From the NCBI GenBank assembly GCA_021018995.1, contig CM037584.1, positions 144,973,317-145,037,316 on the forward strand: a stretch of 64,000 nucleotides of DNA, written 5' to 3'. The DNA comes from Chloranthus sessilifolius. Lineage: Eukaryota; Streptophyta; Magnoliopsida; Chloranthales; Chloranthaceae. Both the position numbers and the translations under genes were made by a program. The notes below the pieces were generated by a model, which was given only the letters and a program-made list of their open reading frames with translations, did no database searches and was not told the origin of the DNA. Positions 44,554 to 55,829 of this stretch are shown here, in pieces. Each line of letters opens with the position of its first letter. Position 1 is the first letter of the stretch.

Positions 44554-47025
44554 ATGTCGGGCAGTGATGAGCATATTCCCGAGGAGCGCCCCAAGGAGGG
44601 ACTCGAGATCGTTCATGGCCCGCGGGGGGAAGAGTTTGTCTGGGTGGGACGGAGAGCGGGCCCATGGCTTGAGATGCAGGGCGAGGCCGCCCGGGTCGGC
44701 CTCCTTCACCAGCATCACACTCATATTTCAAACTTTGGGATAGCGGGCAAGGTAAACAAAAGGTTCAATTTATTTCCATTATGCAATTTTTTTTACCTCT
44801 GTGATCTAATGTGCATTTTCTTTGGGTGCAGGACCTGCCCAATATTGTGTTCCACGGGGGGTGGCTAAACTTTCATGAGTTCTACCTCTACGTCCCCCCC
44901 GTAGTGAAGGTCTTGTTGGAGTAGGTGGGCTTTGGGGAGTTCCTGTCTTGTCCCGCCATGAGGGTTGACGCTGCCTATTTGAAGGCCCTGATTGAGAGGT
45001 TTCACCTTGAGACCATGACATTCCATATGTCGTACGCCGAGATAACGTTGACGCCCGTCGATTGGGCTATGATTACCGGTATCAGGGTAGGGGGGATACC
45101 AATATCCGATCTCGTGGTACCGAGCCGGGAGGACATTACACTACTGATTGGGGTCTATCCTCTTTGCGGGCAGACCCATGGCACAGAGGTCAAGACGTCT
45201 TGGCTGACCTCCCTTTTTTTCGCTGATGAGTTGGTGGACTTGGGTAAGCCAGATAGGGTGCTCTACATCGCACCAGAGCGGGCGATCGTCTTAGCTTGCA
45301 TCACGCTCCTACTCCCGCTAGGCAAGACCCTTTTAACAAATGCCAGCGGGGGCCGAGTCAGCCTGGCCCTGTTGAGCGTGATGGACAATTGGGGTGACGT
45401 CCCCAGGCATGACTGGGGAAGGGCAGGGTATGCGTGGTTGATGTACAATTTGTCTCGGGTTACAATCGGGGATTCGAAGTCTGCTGTGGGTTTTTGGGCC
45501 CCCCTGGAGGTAATTATGCATCCCTTTTCCCTTGTCAATTTTTTTTTTTTTGCATGACCTTTATGTGCTATTGACCGGCTCTTATGTGTTGTCTCTTTTT
45601 TTAGGTATGGGGATACCACCACTTCCACCCCGGGCGCCCGCTGCTTCACTCGGAGGCGCTCACCTATCCTCTGCTCAGCAACTGGCATTAGGCCCGATGT
45701 CATGACGTGGGTCTAAAGCACCTGGAAATGGGTCTAAGGCCCCAACTTGATTTGATGATCCCCGAGCAGGTAACAACTCTCCTCTCTTTTTTTCAACCTT
45801 TGTTTATTTTTAGCTTGGAAATTTCCTTTGACTGAGGTGTTGCTTGCTTGGTTTCTTTCTTTTTTGACTTGAGCAAATCCTCCCCAATCCGTACCTTGCA
45901 TCCCCCTTCTGAGATTGAGTCAGAGGTGCCTCCCGCTTATTCAATAATTGCCGCATCGTGTTCTTCTATGGAGCATGGGCTAAATTTTACTATTTGGGAG
46001 AGCAAGTGGTGCACCAATTTTAGGGCTTTTATGCCATACCCGTGGACCCTCCGACGGATGTCTGGTATCCTGTTGGCAGTTTCGAGGAGCTCACAGTGGC
46101 CTTCTTCAATAATGGGCTCCCTATCCATGCCCTTCACGTGCCCGGGGGCTATCACCTTTGGTATGAGTGCTTGCCCCATCGGTTCATCTTGCCGCGCTTT
46201 GTTCCCAACACCAATTTCCTGGCATTTGGCGGCTCGCTCGATCAGGTAATTTGTCTCAGCTTGGATTAGTTCCTTTTCTACTTTTATTTGGCTTTTGCCC
46301 CCCTCTAAGTGGATATTTATTTTGTTCACAATTTTCCCCAAGGGATGATTCGGATGGTGAAGGCAAACCCAGTGCGGCTGATATGTCTGGGGTGGATCCC
46401 TTTGGTACTGGTCCCTCTGGGGCGGGTCCCTCGGGTGAGGGCTCGTCGGGTGATGATCTGTCGGGGACTTCTCAAGTTGGTATCCCTATTGGTGATCCCT
46501 CCGTAGTCTATGGGACCTTCTGGTGCCTTGATGATAGCTTCCTTTCGAGCCTCTGCGCTGATGTAGATCGACAGGCACGACTCTCTACCGAAGCGGCTCG
46601 CTTTCCCCCTCCTGAGGTGGTCCCAGGGGTAAGCCCTCTAATGGCCCAATCTCTCTTTATTTCAGTTTCTTTCTGCACACGCTTTTAGGATTGTCCTAAC
46701 CTTTGATATTACATTGTTTTGAATAGAAGACTTCAACTCGGCCATGGAGAATGCGGCATACCATCGTCACCTGGCGGAGCTTAGGGAGGTAGAGACGGTG
46801 AGTGCCTTGAATGTTCTATTCCTCTTATATTCATTTTATCATCATTTGCCCTTTAACTGATCCTGACTCCTGACTTTGGTTTGTGCTTCACAGCGTGCTC
46901 GTGCTAAGGAATCGCACTCCTTACTCAGCAAGATCTCACAGGCGTGGTCTAGGGTGGGGGACATGCAGACTTTTCAGTGTTCTTCTCGCCGTCGCAAGAA
47001 GTCAAAGGGCGCAAACCAGGGATAG
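44554..47025 (+). pseudogene. Cargo gene 1: PMD protein, copy 3
   Basis: The PMD core is at 44925-45557 and the serine/glycine-rich linker at about 46345-46470. The tail ends SKGANQG at 47025. Exon-like blocks and intron-like gaps are at the same relative places as in copy 2. Fossil. Confidence 0.78.
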
Positions 47026-47399
47026 GCCTTTAGCCTTTTGAAAAACTCAGTACTTTTTGGAATTTGATTTGGATCGATTTAAAGAATTTGGGGGATGGTC
47101 GATGTGATACTTTTGGAAACAAATTATTATTATTATTATTATTATTTGGAAGATAGTTCCTCTTTGCTTTTATGCCCCGATTTCTTGGTATCGGATCCGT
47201 TTCTCTGCAGGATGTGTTGGCCCAAAATGTTTTCAGAAAGTGACCCCTTAGGTTGCATGCCTTGATGTTGGATCAGTCTTGCACATAAATAAACAAAACA
47301 AATGCCCAGTGTTAAATGAACAGGGTGTGTGAAATAAACAAAAGGGGTGTAAGTCCCCCAGTTAGGTCCCGAAATGGCTGAAGAGGGGGAGTTCGGAGT
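47026..47399 (+). other. Spacer between the two cargo genes, copy 3
   Basis: Collinear with the copy 2 spacer, including the (ATT)n microsatellite at about 47124-47146. Confidence 0.5.
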
Positions 47400-47553
47400 G
47401 TGGCGCATCTATTAGTTGCGCCAGGTTAAAATCTCAGCCAATTTGTGTTGGTGCAACTAATAGCTGCGCCAGGCAAGAAAGGGGGCCAAAATGTACTGGT
47501 GCAACTATTAGTTGCACCAGGCTTAACTTGGGGAGCAGTGGGTCCTTATATAC
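47400..47553 (+). promoter_or_regulatory. Palindrome cluster D and TATA box of cargo gene 2, copy 3
   Basis: Units lie at about 47400-47424, 47448-47473 and 47496-47521, and the TATA box at 47546-47553. Spacing is the same as in copy 2. Confidence 0.72.
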
Positions 47554-47687
47554 CCGAGTTAGTCCAAAAGTTAGTTATTTTTGTTTTAACTTGGTCTCTT
47601 TGACCGGTTCTTTTTGCCCTTGCTTTTTCAAGGCGGGTTCATCATTATACATCGATTTTTATCTTCTCAAAAGATCCCTATACATTC

Positions 47688-49175
47688 ATGGACCCGCTTT
47701 CCAGCCCTCCCTTATGCGAAGGGCTCGGAGCCAATTTGCCCCCGTTGTTGGGCTTGAGGCCCAAATTTTTAACGGCCTGGTTTGGGAGCTTGAATGAGAG
47801 TGAGCTCACTGATTTGGAGCGCCTTGGGCTATCTCCCCTTCCTTCCTTCCTACAGGTTCCCCTTTGGTGGGAACTTCTTCATGCCGCCGCTTCATTTTGG
47901 GATGTGAACTTCCACATAATTCATTTTGGGAAGCGGGAGCTAACCACAACCCTTGAGGAGCTATCTAATCTGTCTGGCCTAAAGCTTCACAGGGGCCTTG
48001 CAAGAGTCATGCCTTGGCCAGGTTATTCCAAATTCGTTCACCTTACTCTCGGTTTGAAGAAATCCGAGTATGAGAGAAGTCTAACTGGGGGGCCCACAAG
48101 GTGTTCGCTAAAATTCCTCAAAGAACTTTTCGGTGATGAAAGCCTCCGAAAATTGCCGGTTAGGAATGTTTTTAACGTGAAAGCTCTAGCACTCGATCTC
48201 ATCTCTGAAATCCTTTTCTTCACCGAGGGAGAGAGCTTCTCATTGGCAGTTTGTGATATTTTGACAGAGCAGGAGGCGGGCCAGTCCATGATGCATTTAG
48301 TGCTTGCCGAGCTGTACCGATGCCTTGATTCCTTTGCTTTGGGTAAGGTGGAGGGCCTTCGGGGATGCCCCTTGTTGCTTCAGGTCTGGTTGGGTGATCA
48401 TTTTGCTGTTTTGGGACCTATGCCCCGCTTTTATATTGCCCGAGGCGAGGTGGCCCAATGTTTTCTGGGTAGATGCCACTTGCTCCCCTAGGGCGATATG
48501 TCAGCTCTGAAACTTTGGTTGATCGATGTCGAGCTGTCATGGAGGTTTCCTTGGTTGGACCGGACCTTCCTGATAATTCGTAGTAGAGATCACGAGGGCA
48601 TCACCCTCCTAGGATTGACGGGCAACACCTTTTACTTCCCATTCCGAGTGTTGCGGCAGTTCGGCTACCCTTAGCAGGTGCCTTGTGAGGCCAGACCCCC
48701 TTTATGTGATTTGATCTTTTCTGGGGACATAGATCAGATTGCTACTCTTTGGGAGACGCGTCAGTTGACGCTGATGTGTGATATTGAGCACGGAGACTCG
48801 GTTAGGACTTCTCCTGAGTACGAGGCCTGGCTGTTGACTGAGCTGCTTGCTGCCGATGGTCCAGATTTGTTAGAGATTATTGACACTGGAGGCCCCTGGT
48901 CAAAGAAAGAGACGGCACTCCGAGCCCGCATCGAGTTACTGGTGGATGAGAAGAGGATCCTGTAAGAACTTTTGCCATATGAAAAGGTTAGAGCAGAAAC
49001 AGCAGAGAGTGAGGTCCTCCGTTTGAAGGGATCACTGAGAGTCGCTTTTGGAGCTACTGATTCTTCTCGGAAGAGGTTCAAGAGCCTGCATGGTCGTTGG
49101 CTGACTGAACGGAATGTCCGGGAAGATGATCTTTATGCTGAGATTAGCGCTTTGAAGCGCGAGCTGGGTCGCTAA
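47688..49175 (+). pseudogene. Cargo gene 2: DUF7745-like protein, copy 3
   Basis: The 267-residue open stretch 47688-48491 begins MDPLSSPPLCEGLG, about 140 bases after a TATA box, and supports the start choice for the family. The same blocks follow in the same order, then the coiled-coil tail ending SALKRELGR at 49175. Fossil. Confidence 0.72.
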
Positions 49176-50621
49176 CTCCTTCCTGCACACAGAACTTTTT
49201 GCACAAATCAGATATACAGAAATGGGGCATAAAAAGCCCCTTTATAGATACACACACATTTTTTTGGTTTACATATGTTCTTTATGTTTTGGTTGTTTTT
49301 GTTTATACTTGTAAAAAGGAAAACACGTTAGTCATCAAACCGACTATTTTTTTTTTTTTTTTTGGGACGTGGTGTAAGTGGTGCAAAAGGCAGTTTATTA
49401 TGTACATCTATATAGATCTATTGGCCTTTTGGTTTAATTTTGTGCATTTTTTTTGGTGCCTTAATCACTGGGTGAAACTTTGGGAAACCCTGAGTCCACC
49501 TTTGAGCATGCTCGATCGCTTCCTTTGAAGTCAGACCCGGGTGGGTTTCCGATTTTTGTCAAGGCCGGAACATTGATCCCTTTGGATTGAGTCAAACCTT
49601 TCTCCTTTCCTCGGGTCATACATTTGGTGGTGCGGTTTCACAAAGACAATTCTGGTCGGGACCCGATTCGAACTAGCATGAGCGGCCCCTAAAAAGGGAT
49701 TAGGGAGAGTAACCAAGAGGGCTCCTTAAACATTTAATCAATCATTCCAACCCTTACTTTTTCAATTTTTTCACTCATTTTTTTCTATTTATCTCCCTTT
49801 TTTTAACCATGGCGCCCTTTCGGGTTTTCACCACGTCCATGGGTTTAGCTCTCTTACCCTAAGCGCCCTTTTGAGTTTTTTCCTGGTCCACACAAACTCA
49901 CTGTTTTTACCCATAGCGCCCTTTCGGGTATTCACCACATCCATCTTGCTTTGAGCTTGTATTTTTATTTTATTATTATTATTATTATTACTATTTTTTT
50001 ATTCTTTTTATTCTTTCATTTCTTTATTTTTTTTCAATAGCCACAACATAGACGTCGATTCCATCATAGCCGGCTAAATGGGGTTCTGGTGTCGTCTCAC
50101 AACTCGGCTTGTGTTGACTTAACAAATATTATGGCTGCTTGTAAACCTAAAAGAGGGCTTTCTTCAGGGTGTAGCTTGGCCATGGGTTAGGTTAGGATTT
50201 GAAGGTATGCTAGGCTAAAAGGGTTTCCTTGATACGGCTTCAGTTTTCTCAACATACTTTCTCCCCTGGGGGTTTTTACTGTACATGCCCCGTGATTCTT
50301 CTATACACACTTTTTTTGTTATTCTTTTTGCTCCATTTCAGGCAATCTCTTTTTGAGGTTTTGCTTTTTTGATTTTTTTAGATTTGATAGTAACTTTATA
50401 CACATGCATCTTTTCTCTCTTTTTTTTTTGGTATATCTACATATATTGTTTTGGGGGAAGGGGTTTATTGAAAGAAAGGCCCAGGCTCAAATGGGGTAGC
50501 AAAGGATATCATCATTTTTAGGGATGCTTTTGGGCTACTGTGCTTGGAATGATGGCCTCTTTCGGGTGGTTCTTAAGCAGTCACATATCTGTTTCACCAA
50601 CACTTACCTTGTCGTGATGGA
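49176..50621. other. Intergenic trailer, copy 3
   Basis: Collinear with copy 1. The GCGCCCTTTCGGGT words lie at about 49810-49945, and a longer ATT microsatellite lies at about 49970-49992. Confidence 0.5.
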
Positions 50622-51858
50622 CTAAGAGTAGAACCGTCGGACGTATCTAGCATTGATGGGCTTAGGAAGATGATCTCCGTCCATGGTGGCGAGGCAGATG
50701 GCATATCCCGACAGCACTTCTCGGATGACGTAAGGTCCTTCCCAGTTTGGGTTGAACATTCCTCTTGGATCGGCATGGAGGGATGGGAAGATATTCTTCA
50801 GCATAGTGTCTCCTACCTTTAGATCTCGACCGCGGACATGTTTATTATAAGCACGTGCGATTCGCCCCTGGTAAACTTGAGTGTGACACAAGGCTAGGAG
50901 TCTCTTCTCGTCCAATAAGTTTAATTGTTTAAAGCGGGATCTCTCTCTTTCTGCTTCGGGTAAGCCTGATTCTATTTGGATTCAGAGTGAGGGTACTTCA
51001 ACCTCTACAGGGAGGACGACCTCGGTTCCATACACAAGGGAGAATGGTGTTGCCCCTATAGCGGTACAGATCGACATTCGGTAGGCCCACAAAGCAAATG
51101 GCAGCATTCTCCTCCAATCTCGATAAGTGACGACCATTTTCTCAAGGATGCGGATGACTGTCTTGTTCGCGACATCCACGGCTCCATTAATTTGAGGCCG
51201 ATAAGGGGATGAGCGATGGTGCTTGATCTTGTATTGCTCGCAAAAGTCTCGGATGCCCTTACTCACAAAGTTTATGTCGTTGTCCGTGATGATATCTTTG
51301 GGTACTCCAAATCGGCACACAATATTGTTCTTGAGAAACTTCTCAACGTGGCTGGCCATGGTGTTGGCATATGATGCCGCTTCTACCCACTTGGTGAACG
51401 AGGATGAACCGATGTCCGTTTGATGCTTTCGGATTAATCATTCCGACAATGTCAAGGCCCCAGGTATTAAATGGCCAAGGAGTGGTCATGCAGTGAAGAT
51501 CAATGGTAGGAGCGTTTATCAGGCTAGAGTGTTCTTGACCATTGTAGCATTTTTGAACATGTTTGCAGCAATCTGATTCCATGGTGGTCTAAAAGTATCT
51601 CTGCCGTAGGATTTTCTTAGCGAGCATGTGACCGCTGACGTGGGCTCCGCATACTCCCTCATGGAATTCTTTCATAATATTGACCACTTCACTTTTAGTG
51701 AGGCACCTAAGTAAGATGTTATTATATGATCGCTTGTAGAGGCATTCCCCGCAAATAAAGTAACCTGCCACTAATGTTGAATGGTTTGTCGGTCTGTCTT
51801 GGATGTTCCCTCTGGGAAAGTTTGGGTCTCGAGGAAATTCTTGATATCTGAGAACCAA
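50622..51858 (-). pseudogene. int: Integrase region, copy 3
   Basis: The frames lie at 51343-51858, 50982-51359 and 50622-50915, with the same domain order. Broken; fossil. Confidence 0.9.
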
Positions 51859-52340
51859 GGTGGCTCATCACCAGGTTTTGTCGGTTCCTCAATCTGGAGG
51901 TAGAAGGCCGGCTCATTCCTCTGCTTGATCATGATCGGCTTCATCTCCACACCATAGGGGATTTCAATCATTGATGCCAAAGTTGCTAATGCTTCGGCAA
52001 AGCGATTCCTTATCCGGGGGACGTTTGAGAAAGACACATCTTGGAAGCAAGCAATCAGATACTCGAGGTGTTCATGATAGGGGATCATTTTCTCGTCTTT
52101 CATCTTCTAGTCACCATTCATCTGGCATATGATTAACTGTGAATCGCCAAATACTCGGAGGTGAGTTACATTCAGATCGAGAGCCACCTGCAAACCAGTG
52201 GCGCAAGCTTCGTACTCAGCCATATTGTTAGTGTAAGGGAAGTTGAGCTTGATAGAGACCGACACATGGGATCTTTTCAGTGAAATCAGGATGGCGCCAA
52301 CTCCTTGGCCCTCGACATTTGCTACCCCGTCAAAGTGCAT
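51771..52340 (-). pseudogene. Second, archaeal-type RNase H (aRH), copy 3
   Basis: The frames lie at 52107-52340 and 51771-52103 and keep the same blocks. Confidence 0.87.
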
Positions 52341-52479
52341 TACCCATGATTATTCTGCTTCTTCTGTATCGTCTTCTGTCATGAACAGGATGTCCTCGTC
52401 AGGGAACTCAGTTCTCAAAGGCTCATAATCAGGTAAAGGATTGTCGGTAAGATGATCAGTAAGCACCTGCCCCTTGATC

Positions 52480-54107
52480 GACTTCTGAGTGACGCACTTG
52501 ATGTCAAATTCAGATAATAAAAGTTATCATCATGAGGTTCGTCCAATGAGAGCTGGCTTTTCAAATAGGTATTTCAATGGGTCCATTCACGCCAAGAGCA
52601 GAATCGCCTGAGATAGCAAGTAGTGGCAGAGCCTTTGAGTAGCCCATACAAGAGCTAGGCATGCTTTCTCCAGATGAGAGTAGCGCGCTTCTTAATCAAT
52701 ATATTTCTTGCTCAGATAGTAAATGGTCTACTCTCTTCTTCCCGTTTCATTGTGCTGCCCCAAGACACTTCCCATCAAAACATCCGTCATGGAGAGATAC
52801 ATCAAGAGTGGTCTCCCTGGCTCAGGTGGTACCAAAATTGGTGGATTAAGGAGGTAGCTTTTGATTTTTTCGAGCGCTGCCTAACACTCTTTATTCCATT
52901 CAACAGGCGAATTCTTCCTTAGTAACTTGAAGATCGGCGTGCAGATTAGAGTTAGCTATGCAATGAACTGATTGATATACTGTATTCAACCAAGAAACCC
53001 TCTAACCTCTTTCTCGGTAGATGGCAGTGGCATTTCAGTGATGGCTTTGACTTTGATTAGGTCGTCCTCGATCCCCCTCCTGCTGACGATGAACCCTAGA
53101 AGTTTCCCTGACATAGCACCAAATGCGCATTTCTGTGGATTTAATCTTAGTTGATACGTCCTCAATCTTTCAAACAGCTTCTGAAGGTTTACCAGATGGT
53201 CGCTTCACTCTGGTGATTTGGCTATCATGTCGTCGACATACACTTCAATCTCTCGGTGCATCATGTCATGAAATAGTGCAGTGATAGCTCTCTAGTACGT
53301 TGCACCGACATTCTTCAGCACGAATGGCATGACTCGATAGCAAAAGGTTCCCCAAGGGGTAATGAACATTGTCTTCTCGCGATCAACCTCTGCCATTTTG
53401 ATCTGATTGTATCCCAAAAATCCATCCATAAAAGAAAGCATCCCGTGCTTAGCTGTGTTATCGACCAAGATGTCGATGTGTGGTAATGGGAAATCATCCT
53501 TTGGGCTCGCTTTGTTCAAATTGCATAAATCAATACACATTCGGACCTTTCTGTCCTTCTTCGACACAGGTATGATATTAGCTAGCCATTACGGGTATTT
53601 GGATACCATGAGAAACCTCGCGTCATACTGCTTGATGACCTCGTCTTTAACTTTCAACATCCACTCAGGTCAGAGACGTCTCAGCTTCTTCTTGACTGGC
53701 TTCATATCAGGGTAGAGGGGAAACTCATGCTCAACCAAATCAGTATCCAGACCAGGCATGTCCTCGTACGATCAGGCAAAAATGTCTTAGTATGACCGAA
53801 GGAAGACGATCATGCTTTTTCTTTCCTCAGGAGACAGTGACGTTCTGATTTTGGTTATCCTGGGAATCTCCTCAGTTCCTAGATTGACGTCTTCGGTCTC
53901 TTCGACAATGGGGGTAGGGCCATACTCAAAGTCAGCAAATCGGTCAAGGAGCTCATTGGGGAGCTCCTCGAAGGGGACATCCTCGTCCAGACTCATGATC
54001 CCTACCTCTTCTTGTTTTTCTACAGGGAAGGGGTTGATTTCACGTGGGACGGGCATTTTGATTAAGGCATCCTTTTGTGGGACATTTTCTAGAATTTTAA
54101 ATGACAA
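52480..54107 (-). pseudogene. pol: Reverse transcriptase and RNase H region, copy 3
   Basis: Linker at 53787-54107 and RT core at 53292-53567; the YVDDM signature zone is near 53226-53241. Broken; fossil. Confidence 0.85.
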
Positions 54108-54539
54108 TATTTTTGGACTTTAGATTTTTTCAATGTTTTTGGGATTTTGTGTTTTTTTCATGTTTTTGAGATTTTGTATTTTTTCTATGTTTTTGAGATT
54201 TTTGATTTCTTCGGAGATGGACCCTTGGCAAGGCGGGTTGCTATGTACACAAGGTATTGTTTGCCAAGGGCTTCTCTCACTTTTTATAGGTTGTTTTTTT
54301 TTGGGAAACGGGTGCCAAATGTTAGGCCACTCTCCGCTTCCAGGGTTTGGAGCAAAGATGCCCAGCTGCGTACCTGAGAGGCCGCTTCTTTACCTGTTGG
54401 GATGGAGGGTGCTGACTGATATGGCTCATTGGAGTCATCCTCCATCATATTGATCCCCATTTTGTCTAAGATCATGTCCTTAAATGATAACTCATTTTGT
54501 GGTGATTCACCATGGGGGGGTTTGTTCAGATACCGACCG
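54108..54539 (-). other. Linker and possible intron between protease and RT, copy 3
   Basis: The donor-like CAG|GTAAAG and the T/A-rich run toward the RT side are both kept, as in copy 1. Confidence 0.45.
54222..54270 (-). other. Hairpin in the pol linker, copy 3
   Basis: The 10-base arms and the loop are identical to the other copies. Confidence 0.7.
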
Positions 54540-55829
54540 TCATTCCTCGAAAATGGACAACGCGGCCAAATCTATCTCCAAGCTGGGAAGGGAGATCTGG
54601 GGATTGGTGGGATGGATTGGGGCTGTGGGTTTGTGTGGGGTTAAATGGGTTACCCCATTTTGATCGATCTTTATGACCCCTACGCTGACAAAGGAATCCC
54701 TGATGTGAGGCCTAGGGCGAGGTTTCTCTTCTATGTTGATTCCTCGAGCTCTTGCAGCCACGACGACCCTAGCTTTCTCTTTGGCCTCTCGGACCTCGTC
54801 TTCTGTGTGCTTGTATCCTAACCCGAATCGGACCTTCTGCCCCTTGGCGACAACTGGCTCTTTTCTTCCTTGTAATCTGGGTCCCAGACCCCTTCCTTTC
54901 TGATAACCCCACTTTTGGAGCATTGCCACTGCCGCTACCATACCGCCTATTATTTTATGCATGATGCCCTCAATGGGTTCTGGGAGTATCTCTGATACCT
55001 CATATTCAAAACTGTGAAGGTCGACATCCTCAGCGGTGTGCGGCATATCTAACATATTGGGTCTTTCGATGCTATTGGCGACCTTTTCTTTCTCACTGTG
55101 TCCCTCCCTGATGATTGTAACGATCTTATGCCCAGACACAAACTTGAGTTTCTGGTGCAAGGTAGAAGGTATAGTTCTGGCCTCGTGCAGCCATGGGCGC
55201 CCCAATAATAGATTAAATGAGGATTTGATATCCATGACTTGAAACAAGATGGAAAAGGTCATTGGCCCTATCATCAGCTCAAGATCAACTTCTCCCATTA
55301 TTTCTCTCCTGGTATTGTCAAACCCTCTAACACTGGTTCTGGTAGGCCTTAACATGCACGGATCAACCCCGATCTTGGTGATAGTTCTTAACTAGCATAT
55401 ATTCAATGCCTACCCATTATCAATTAGTACCAAGGAGATTACCATGTTTCTAGACTCAACTGTTATATTTAAAGACTTCGAGTGGCTACCCCTTCTTCCG
55501 GCAAGTCAGCATCATAAAATGAAATGGCATTCGGAGCCATCACTTGCCCAATTATCTGCCTGACTCCATCTAGGCTAACTTGGAGTGATACATGTGCATT
55601 TTTTAACGCCCCCATTAATGCTTGAAAATGGAGTGGGGACGTCATTAACAGATCCCATACAGTAATATGGGCGGACATTCTTCTTAGCTGCGTCTCTAGT
55701 ATATGTTCTCGACTCATTTTTTCGAAGGGGTTCATAGCACTATCTTTCTTCCCCTCTAGTTGGGCCTGTGGTGTTGCCGGCGCCTCTGGCTGCTTCGATA
55801 TCCTTCCTGACCTGGTGACAAAGTCCACT
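54540..55829 (-). pseudogene. pro: Protease and G-patch region, copy 3
   Basis: The best preserved version: one 271-residue open stretch (54540-55355) spans the protease C-terminal half (FDNTRREIMGEVDLELMIGP, LLGRPWLHEARTIPSTLHQK) and the G-patch at about residues 143-180, including KWGYQKGRGLGPRLQGRKEP. A basic, alanine-rich stretch (EAKEKARVVVAARARG) follows. The protease lead-in is at 55469-55828. Fossil as a whole. Confidence 0.87.
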
